Source of the DNA: Turritopsis dohrnii | Lineage: Eukaryota > Cnidaria > Hydrozoa > Anthoathecata > Oceaniidae | Direction of reading: 5' to 3' | NCBI GenBank assembly: GCA_027922465.2 | Contig: BQMF02000197.1 | Coordinates: 248,001-312,000 of the forward strand | DNA length: 64,000 bases | Part shown: piece by piece, positions 47,345 to 58,200 of the stretch | How the letters are laid out: each line of letters begins with the position of its first letter | Position numbering within the stretch: the first letter of the stretch is position 1 | Made by a program: the position numbers and the translations under genes | Notes under the pieces: model-generated | Seen by the model: only the letters and a program-made list of their open reading frames with translations | The model's database searches: none | What the model was told of the DNA's origin: nothing

Positions 47345-48257
47345 ATCATTTATAAAATTAGATTTGAAACTTTAAGTTTAAAGCATACCATATAATATTA
47401 TTGGAAACTAAGCATTGAAATAAAAACAAATTGTTCTTATAATTAGGAATTTGTTCGGCGCCCTGAAAAGGGCTTATGCCCAACACGGGGATGTCAAGTC
47501 ACCTTATTGAAAGAGTCTTCAGCGCAGTTTGTAAAAACTCCATTTACACGGATACTATAGCTATTTTTGTAATTAATAGATAGTTTTTTGATTTAACTGT
47601 GTCTATTAAAACCTAAAGTTTGCTTTTGCAGAATTCCCCAACTTTTGTTCCAATTCAGTAGTCACAGTGTGCAGTAATGTCTTTGGATCAACGTTAGAAT
47701 GGCCCTCGTTTTATGATTACGTTTGAAATAGATACATAAAAAACAAACGGCAAGAAACTCTTGATGTGTCTTTGAAGTCATGCTATGGTCATGTCATGAC
47801 GGATGGGCTGGCGACCACAAAACTGATGGATGCAAGTTGTCTAATACATCTTTGTTACAGTTATATTAAAGTACATTCAAAATCCCAACATTTGTTTAGC
47901 CGGCTAACCCTTACGATGACCTTGATCCTATGAGAATGAAATTATAGAAAATGATCAATGCAATTTCGATATGGAAATAATGTTGGTGTTGTGGCAATTT
48001 TCACTTCCCTAAAATTATTATACTAAAGTAAAACCTAATGATACACAACGATTGACGTCAGGTGCTGACACAGTGTACGTACGCGTTTAACTGTTGTAAG
48101 GTCATTTACGCGCACAAACGCGCACAACTTTTTGCAGGAACCAAATTTGGGGGTTTAAGTCGACAGGCGACGCGATATAAGGATATAGGGTGTTGTAAAA
48201 TGTGTATTCTTATACTCGATTTCCACTTGGCAAATTTTAGCGGAAAATCTTCGAACG
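47345..48257. other. intergenic, no gene supported
   Basis: AT-rich. A GGCGCCCTGAAAAGGGC hairpin lies at about 47457. From 48205 the text (GGCAAATTTTAGCGGAAAA, ATTATTCC) resembles 45510-45570 next to the satellite. Confidence 0.4.
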
Positions 48258-48273
48258 AAATTATTCCACTGAT

Positions 48274-48867
48274 GAAAGGGAACGTTCAAGCAGCGCTACG
48301 ACTCCTAGATGAATCTCCTTCCACTGGCATTGTTGAGATGAATAGTGAGACCATAAACTCATTGAAAAAACTTCATCCGGACGGGAAAGAAGCTGAAAAA
48401 GAAGTACTGCTGAATGGTGATGCCCCATCCTTTGAGAATATCATTTTTGATGAAATTGATGAAGATGCTGTGATGAAAGCAACACTGAAAACAAGAGGGG
48501 CAGCTGGACCATCGGGTCTAGACTCTGATGGATGGCGTCGGATCATAGCGTCCAGATGTTTCGGCAAAGTTGGAAACAGTGTGATCCCGAACTGGCTACG
48601 CACCAAGCTATCATTCGCGCTAGTCAGATCAACCGTTTTGTGTATCAGAGGCACCCGCTCGATGAAAAGACCTGTTGTCATCTGCGAATCCGATCCGAAC
48701 ATCGTCGATGCTGTTGCACTGATCCGAAACCTACTATACAGCTTTTTTGTCGTTTCCCAACGTTCTCAACGGCCCACTGTGATTGGAAAGAACAATTTGT
48801 ATTTTTCTTCTGAAAGGCTGGCCCGCCTATAAGTGGTAGTCATCCCCATGGGATATATAAAAAAAAT
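48274..48867 (+). mobile_element. internally deleted RT retroelement with 16-bp target duplication
   Basis: A 594-bp element flanked by AAATTATTCCACTGAT at 48258-48273 and 48868-48883, with an A-rich end (ATATATAAAAAAAATA) just before the right duplicate. One frame is open from the left flank to TAA at 48830-48832. Its first half has the family's N-terminal text (GNVQAALRLLDESPSTGI, then GAAGPSGLDSDGWRRI). Near 48570 it passes directly to the C-terminal text (NWLRTKLSFALVRSTVLCI, then RPVVICESDP). The whole RT core is missing. It was presumably copied in trans by a full-length relative. The related remnants at 33000-34860 are the same family. Confidence 0.85.
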
Positions 48868-49221
48868 AAATTATTCCACTGATTCTGATTGGTTGAGCAC
48901 TTGCCGGTCGAACTGCCAATCAAGCATTAGGTAGGCCAAAAAGCGGGAAAAATGCATAGATGATCCGGGGGACTTTGAAATTTTAGTTGCAAAATAGTGA
49001 GCTTCCTTTTCCGTTAGTGCCTTAAATCATAAAGCCAGAATGCAAGTTGGGAGTTTATACATCATGAATAACCGTCTTCTCTAAAACCATAGTCACTTGT
49101 GACTATGCTAAAACAGAAGGATTTTTCAGATTTGAAACCTCCTGTTTAGCAAAACTTGCATTGCCAATAAATATTACATCAGGGGAAATCAAAGAAACGT
49201 GGCTAAGGTCGACAATAAAAC

Positions 49222-52200
49222 ATGTCGACTCAACGACGACAGATAGATATTCGGAAGAAAGGAATTGAAACAGCGATTTCATATTGCTTAAAAGGGAAAG
49301 ACCCTGAATTTCTTGTCCGAGAGGAAATCAAACATCCATCAATTATTGGTAAGTTAACATTATTTACTGAGCATTGTTTGTTATTACATCTTTACAGCAC
49401 ACAAAGATCCCTTCCTCTAGGCCGGCGTCTGTGCCACAAAAACTTATCATGCCCGCTGTACAACTCACAGACCACAGTTTCTATGCAGAAATCCTCGAGT
49501 TAAATATTACTGATAACAGAACAAAAAAGTTCCCACACATAACCTGGTCCCTTTGTTTGCAAATTGGGTCTAAAGTTCCAGTTTATCGGGTCTATCGTTT
49601 TGTTTCGTATGTGAACGATTATAAGTTTTATGTTCTAGTGAATATTTTACAGACTTATCTTTCGGTGGCGCTTGCTATTAGAATGTGCTTATATTTCAGG
49701 TCTGTAAAATAATATCGGTAAAAAAAATAAAAATGCTAACTTTAGTTATGATAAGTAATTGTTCACCACGTTGTTAGGGGATAGCTTTATGGTAGAATAC
49801 TTTCTTCATTTTCCTGGGAACAATAATGCAGAAACAGTAAACAAAATATTGCAGAAGACCTTTGATACTTTTTTAAATGCACATGGACAGTGGTTAGTAT
49901 CACCAGAGGAACTGGTTCAGCGTGTAAGGTTTGTTGTCTATATCCATTCTCTCTCTCTGCTAGAGAGGATGGCTGCTGTTTTTATTATTGTTTGTTATTG
50001 TTTAAATATAACTATCGAAAAATACAAAAGCCTAAAGAGTAGCACTGCTTAATGAGGGTTTAGGCAAATAAAAATCATTGAATATAATTGAAACAAACCA
50101 AAGAAAGGCAAAACTTTCCTCTTACAGTATAACTACTAATGTTTGTCATAATATAATAGCTAATTTTAGAGCAATTAAAAAAAAGGTTATGAAAAAATAG
50201 AAAGAAAAATCTTGTAACTAAGACTAAGACTAAATTTTACTGAATGTGAATATGTTTTCTGTATCGAAATCCTATAAAATATTATAATCAGACTATGATT
50301 TAGTCTCTATTAATTAGATGCTGCTTTATAAATATACTTTATCTCTATATCCTATGTTTAAGGTTGCATTGTTTACCTTGTTAGTCATTAACCAGAAAAG
50401 TCAGTTAGATTGCAGTTGACATTATCATGCCATTTGCTACAGAAAATTCGCAGATGTGTCTAAGATGGAAAGAGCAAGGAAGGTTGCGTAAGAAGTTATC
50501 AATTACTGTAGTCAAACCTTGCTGTTCTAAGCAAAAGCTTTACCCAAATTTCCTGGTAGACTGAGATGGTCATCAGTGATCACAAAGAATAAAACTAGAT
50601 TTTGGAAGGTTTGCATCATTTGCGAAAAGGGAAGTCCTATGTTAAGTCAGATTGCTTTCAATTTACTAGATGTCAGTTATTATAAAATTTTCTCCAAAGG
50701 TTTTAAAGAATGTATTTTCTCATAAATTGAGTTTTCATGTGTGTGTACAATTAAAATGGGTATACATCTTTGGGATCGAAGGAAAGGAAAACATAACACT
50801 AAGTAAAGGCTATGACATCAGATGCTGCTGAGCTAAGAGATGTAGCAAGACTTAAACAAGACCATGATGTTTAGTTATATAAGGGAAGTTCATCATGGAA
50901 GTGTATTCAGTATTCAGTTCACAAAAGCAAAAATAATACATTGTATATACCACTAGTCATTGGAGTTATTATTCAATTACATTGATGGAGTAATCAAACT
51001 GATTGAGACTGTCGTGCTGAAAGAACTGCATGATGAGTTTGTCAGAATAGTTACAGAGAATAAATGCCTGGACTTATAGTAGATGGAGATTCAAGCCAAA
51101 GATGAAGTCAAAGTTTAAAGAGAAACTATGTTTTCATGGTCCACCTGAAAAAAAAGTCATTTGGTGTTCAGAAATGCTAGATTGAAATTTCAACAAGAAG
51201 AATATTTTAATAAGTATATATGTCAACCAGCCTCAAATTCATGCAGTGCAGCTTTACAGGGCCTTAACTAGCGTTGTGGAGGACCGTTAAACGGCCCCTT
51301 CCCAAACCAAAACAGAGATCCTTTTCCCCAATTGGCAATTAACATTTTTGTTAGAACACGACGGCAAAATTGTTTTTTATTAAAAATATGATTTCCCCTC
51401 GTTTTCCAATACGTATCTAGAATTTAGGGTAATCGGCGCACTCCCGCTCGCTTTTCGATAATCTTTGTGACACTTTATCGAAAATCATGGATTTTCTTCG
51501 TAAAATTCACTACACACCAAACATTTTAGTTTCGTACGTAATTTATGAAGGATCTTCTGGATAATCACAAAAAAAGTTATCTTTAAAATTCAAACTTCTT
51601 GCTATCGGTAAATTAACCATGATGTTTACGTCTTCACTGGTACAACTGTAGCAAACAACGAAAGGCACGCTCAAACTCAGAAAATGAAAAGCAAAAAAAT
51701 TTTTCACATTATTTCCCAATTAGGGCCTAACACAAATCCTTCTCACAAATCCTAGTTTAAGCCCTGCTTTAGAAATCAAAGATGTAAAAGAAATTCCAGT
51801 TGAGTTATTTCTGGCAACCCAAATCATCATAGCTGACACTAAAGGATTGTTTGAATCCTCCTTAACTTTTAAACCTTTTTGTCTTGATGTTTTGGTCTTT
51901 CTGATGACCCCACATTAGATAATATGTGGACAATAAGGAGGAGTTGACACCAACAGTTTTGTTTGCCACCGAAGATATGAGATTTTCATAATGAAAGGGC
52001 AAAAAATCTTTAAACAAGGTAGATAGTAGGCTCTAAAAAGTTAATTCAATTGTTGAATGGTTTCCCATTCTGTTGTTAGATCTCGTGAAACAGCACTTGC
52101 TTAAATGAATATGATCTCTGAAATAGCTCCACCATCAGCATTTCACAGTAGTGAATTGCTTCAGAGAAAAACAAGATTAGGCAAAGGTTCAACACATATG

Positions 52201-55200
52201 GCCAATGGTATAATAATTCAAGGAAGTAGTGAAGAATCTGCATCAAATGAAGGATTTCAACCAGTAAAGAAAAGTGAGCGTGTAACTTAATGAACAGTAC
52301 AGATTAAGCTTTGTTTGTCTGAATGAACAGGAATTTCTCCTGGAACAACTTATTCTAAGATCGACAGATTTCGTAAAATACATCTTACATCTTACCTAGT
52401 TGGGCAGGATTTAATACCTTACATTTAACGCCTGCGATTAATGTTCCTGGCACAGGCGTCTCTACATTTTACAAAATTCGCATGTTACGGATGAAGAAAT
52501 AAGCGTTAAGGATTACGATGATGATTATGATGAAGACTATTTGATACGTGCTTATTTGTCGACTATTAATCTTCTACTTTCTGCGTTTCACTTTTAGTTT
52601 ACAGTGATTGAAAAGGTTATGTCTTAAATGTTTTCTTTCGTGTGTTTGCAAATACCTGCATATGAATTGCCATGAAAATTAGGCAACCTACATCAGAAAT
52701 TGCCTAAATACTTGAATTAAGTGGATTTATCTTTATTGCCCTCTCCTGTTCACTTTGATTTTCATAGTTTCTGGTTCATATGAAAGCAAAAACTAGGTGA
52801 TCAACAAAGAACCACACACCTCCTCCTGAAAGGGTGGGTAAAATCCGATAGTCGTCTTTGTTCCATAAATAGTCTACAATACATTTTCAGATATATGTGT
52901 GGTAGGAAACTTTATTCTGCATTAAATTTCCTATACAATGATATATAAAAAAATTTTTTCGGCCATTTTGAATTTTTCTTCTTCTTATGACGTCACAAAA
53001 TGCTTTTTTCGGTTATTACGTCATAACGGACCAGCGAATTTGTGGGAACTTTTTTGTTTCAGAACCACTATACACCCCTTAACATTATTCCAGCATAAAA
53101 GTGTGGTCTGCAAGTTGTACAGCGGAATATTTTTTCTGAGCATCTTTTTGTTACACAGACGCCGGCCTATTATTTCACCGAAACGAAGACCAAAAAAGAA
53201 ATTTTGGAGACTTATTTTGCTCACATCGTTTCTACCATTTTGAAATCAGTATTCAGCGCCATGTGTGTTAGGTCAAAATAATGTAACAGCAGGAACCTTT
53301 CCTTCTACTCAATCAAAAATTCCTACCTGCATTTTACAATGAATTCTTGCTTTCATAGATATTTTATTGATTATTATTGTTGAATTGTTAAGGTTAACAC
53401 TATGTGTGTTTTCTCTGTTTACCTATGTTACCTAATAATTATGCCTTGAATCAGTGCTTGGGTTCTTATTTAAATTTTGAGGCTGTAAGGTGGGCATTGA
53501 TTTGAGGGGGGTACTTATTCGGAGGCATTATTGTAATAGAAAAATGTCAATGAGCAATAGTATACACTTCATCTTACTTAATTATTTATTTCAACGCCAA
53601 AACTCTTACTTTAATGTGAAAGCTGATAACGGCTGATCTAGATCATGTTTGTTCTGTGTACATAGTCATTGAAAATACAGTTCAAAATAAATATAGGGGT
53701 TAATGTCCAAACTATTCATTACTTTTCTGATGAATTTGCTGCTCCATGCAATATATACCTGTAAACACTCTTTAAATCCATGTAACCATCAACAAGATTT
53801 TTATCAAGTGTTGTTTTAATTTCTTTGCCTCAAGCAAGAACAATTTTTTTTTTCGCATAAGAATTCTAGACAAATTTTATATACATAATGATTAAATTTT
53901 ACACACTTGCACTTGCACAGATATATATACTTGATTTAAAGTAAGAACTTGGAGTTAAAGGTAGTGTCCTGCTAAAAAACTAAAATTTTATATTGTAAAA
54001 TCAAAATTTCAATGATAACGATTATCTTCATTATTCACAAACGTTGTTAATGTTGATGTTTGTGTTCTTCAATTGCCATTTTATAAACATGCTCTGAAAT
54101 TCAAAACAATGAGTAATCTTATTATATGTGCATTGTCACATAGAAACTTGGTTAAAAAAGTATCTGTATAAAAACTTGTAATTGCTCGGAAAAAAAAATA
54201 CTAGTAAAGATGTTAAACAATTTTCTTGTGAAACTTTTACCCCTGCGTAAGATATTTTTCATTTTCAAAAAAAGCGCACGTGCTAAAATTTCAAAGTTTC
54301 AAAGCCAGTTAAATATTGAAATCAACCTTATATTACAGAATAGAATAGAATAGAATAGAATAATATTTATTCGTCATAAAAAATAAATAAGTTAGCTACA
54401 AAGTAGTTAAATGAAATAGAGACTGGAGACCACCCCAGTAGATATATCTAAACAAAGGAGGTGGCCACCAAATAGAGAATAAATAAAAAATACGAATAAA
54501 TAAGTACAGTAGAAAATAGAGAATAAATAAAAAGTGTTGTGTGATTACGGAGATACTTATTTCAAGAGAGAGAGAGAGAGAACTAATTGCATGTTGGGTA
54601 GCTTCTTAGAAAATAATCAGTGACAAGCTGTTTAAGATGGTTATATGAAAGGGAAGCTAGGTCGATATGTTTATAGGTAGACTGGAGAGTGGAGATGATT
54701 CCACCAAGATATTGATTGATATGTAAAAGAATTCATACCATATAAGCTGGTGTTTATATTAGGTTTACAGAGAAATCCTGCTGACTTACCTCTGGTGTTG
54801 ATGGAATGGGGTAATTTGGAAAAAGTGAAGGCACTATGAATAAATATTAAACGTTTATAAGGAATACATAATCAAATATATTATCATGGTGAAAACAGGG
54901 ACCCTCCTGACTCACTTTCTTTGAATAAATTGTAATAATACTTTTTAATATCCCATAGGTTATGGTGTTTTTACAACCATTGATTTAAAGAAAGAGGATT
55001 TCATAATTGAATATGCAGGTGATTTAATCAGTATTAAAGCAGCTCAAGAAAGAGAAACAAAGTATGCACATGAAGGAAAAGGAAACTTCTTGTATTTCTT
55101 TGGAAAGTTATGGTAAGTTTTGAGATTTTTCACTATAAATTAATCAATTTTAGAGGGCTACAGATAGAAAGTTAAGATTGAATATAAATACAATAACAAG

Positions 55201-58200
55201 TCTGCCCTGGTTGCATCAGTTTCTGGTTCTAGTTTTATCAAAGAGCAAATTATTACTAAATTAAGTATTTATTTTTCACCTTTAATAGCACCTTTAATTT
55301 CACCTTTTACTCTAATAGATAACATTATTATTTCACCCCATTCATTTAAATCAGTTTCAGGTAATTTCATATCCGGTATTTCCGACCATCTATCACAATT
55401 TGTGATTCTAAAAAACCAATCTAAATCCTCTTCAGCTGACTAGTCCTTTGACTAATAGGAATGCCTCCTGTCATCTGAAACTGTTTACAGGCTGTATTGT
55501 GTGTTGAAATTATTTTCTAAGTGATGTAATGTTTATAAACATTAGTGTTCTTGCTCGATATTTGCTGTGAGTTTCAACATGAATACTATTAAGATCAAGT
55601 CACTTTCCTGTGAATATGCACACACATCTTCACTGGCAATTAAATGCTCCCTACACACTTCAAGATTTTGTCGGTTAAAATGGTTCTCAGGAGGCATTTT
55701 TAAAATAATAAAATGATAAAAAAATAATTCTCATTAGCACTCGAAATCTATTTTTGTGAAGTTTGTTTAATAATTCTATTCTATTCTATTTTATTTTAAT
55801 TCCAATAAGAAAAGAAATCAAGTTTTCCCATTGTTGCCAAATTTTGATAAATTAAACTGCTCAAATTGAATGAACATGAACCTAAAATATGACTCAAGTA
55901 GATAAATCTGCAAGCATTTCTATGAAAACTGTGTGAGACTTTTTAACAAGTTTGGAGGAGTGTAAGTGGTATTAATTTAAATTAAATTAAATGGTATCAA
56001 ACGTACATAACTCTATAAAAGCATTTCAGCACTAGGTTAGAAAAAGTATTTGCCAATGAAGACATCAAAATTCTTTTTAGACAAAGATAGAATGGAATTA
56101 TCATTCATAAAGGTTTTTATATATTTCCCTGTAGGGCGAAATATATATGTTAAAACCGGCATTTCCTCCTCCTTCTCCTCGTTCACTTTTATAGCCGCAG
56201 TTCAGTATGGAACTCTGGCCTAGCTAAGGTAGATAAGATTAGAGGCTAGTCTTCAGTAAAGTAGTATGCCATCTTTTCAGTCAGTGCATATGGGATTTTG
56301 AAGATGTTTTCTGCTAGCTTTAATGATTCAATAGATGAAACGTTACATGATGGAAATAAATAGTTTTATTTCTTAAAAAGTTGTAAAAACTTTTGAATGA
56401 ACATTGGTATGTTTTGTTTTTGTGTTGATAACAATGTGTGTTATGATGATGATGTATTGGTAATTAAATGCTTGGAACAACAAACCATTGAAGCTGTGAT
56501 TCCAGTGCAAAGGTGAAAATTCATTCTCAATAACCAGGCTGAAGATTTATTTAAAGTATGATCCTGATGTAATGTAGCTCAACTGAACTGAAAGCATGAT
56601 GATGTACAGCATAAAGAAGGAAACCCTTTTCATGTGGAGAACAACCACCAGTTCAACCAGTTACGTTAATTTAAAAACAGCAAGTAATTATGTGATGTCG
56701 TATATGCAATATAAAGTTCAGAAAACCATTCATGTATAATATTTTAATACACAGACGATTGAGACACATAATAACTTGAAAGAATCTGGTGGAGCGTACT
56801 TGGGTAGTTGTTTAATCCAACAACAGAAACATAGTTTACTATGAATGAAGTCTATGGTCATGTATACTATTTTGATGCCGCATATCATATTTTATTTTTC
56901 AAAATGTAATATATATATTACTGACAATTTTTCTTACGAACAACTAACGTAAATTAAAACACAAACATGACAGACAGTTTGTAAATTGAATCAAGTTAAA
57001 ACACAAACTTCTGTTTTCCGCTATGTAGTGGTTTGGTTATAGATGTGTATTTTCACTACAAAAATCTGTTTTGGATTTACGAAGGTCATTTTTATTATTT
57101 ATTATTTTTATTCTGATACTAGAATTTGGTTTTATAAATTGTCATTTTAAGCCCATCTCTTTTTTGAAAATAACTTTTCGGTCCTAATTTGAAATGCTAC
57201 GTAATATTTGTGTTAGTAAAAATTTTGATTGCTTATGATTATTAGTTATTTGCTTATGATGTTTACCCCAAAGTATTATACTATATATACCTTAAGGGAA
57301 TAAATTAATGCGGAATTAATAAATGCGAATTATAAAATTCCGCAAAACTTAAAATTTTCGTCCAATCGCATTAATTAATTTCGCATTTTTTTCCAAATTT
57401 TGGTGATTTTTTTTAAATGATCAATGACGAACAAGATGAGGGCGATGAAGACGTTTAAAAGTTGTTTTTATTGAAGAACATTACTACTATTCCTTTAAGA
57501 TTTTTTAGTTCATTAGTTATTACGAAAAAAGTTTTTATTGAAGGAAAAAAAATTTTTTTAAGTCATCATTCACATTAATTAATTCCGCAAAATCTTGAAA
57601 TTTAGGCCCATTCGCATTAATTCCGCGAAACATAAAATTTTTCGAGTGTCATTCGCATTAATTAATTCCAAATTAATTTATTCTTAACAATTTTTTTTTC
57701 TTTTGTTCAGTAAAACCACCTGTATACAAATTTGATAATATAATGTTGTAAGATTTTATCTGAGTTAAAAAAACAAGTGTTCTGTTTTACATTGTTTACG
57801 GTATAAAGGATACAAAGCTTCTGCAACAAAAGATCATTATATATATGATATAACTTTTAGCTAAGTGCCCATATAGTAACCTCTCACTTTTTAACTCCTC
57901 AACAAAAATTATATAACAAACCTTATCATTCGACCATGAACATTTTCATTTCATTATAAGTCCAAAATAAGTTTTTTTTGCGGTATTAAATTCAATTCCA
58001 CCCTGATTAGTAAGGACAGCATTTTTATCGGAGCATCAGGTGGATGGCAGTTATACTGTAATTGTTTCATCAAACATTTTTCTCATGGTTATCACTGTAC
58101 ATACAATAATTGGCAAAAATTTCGCAACTTTGTGGAAATATATAGTCGCATTTTTGCAAATCTTGTTTCCTTTTCATTGGATTTTGAAAATGATTTTTTC

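Noticed and set aside
45696..47355. Three long plus-strand frames encoding a 42-residue repeat
   Set aside because: They lie in three different frames, separated by the 125-bp units of a satellite, with no splice sites or start context. Best explained as translation of the array.
47457..47480. GCCCTTTTCAGGGC on the minus strand, like a histone 3' stem-loop
   Set aside because: The basal pair is mismatched, no purine-rich downstream element is seen, and no histone coding sequence was recognised on the upstream side.
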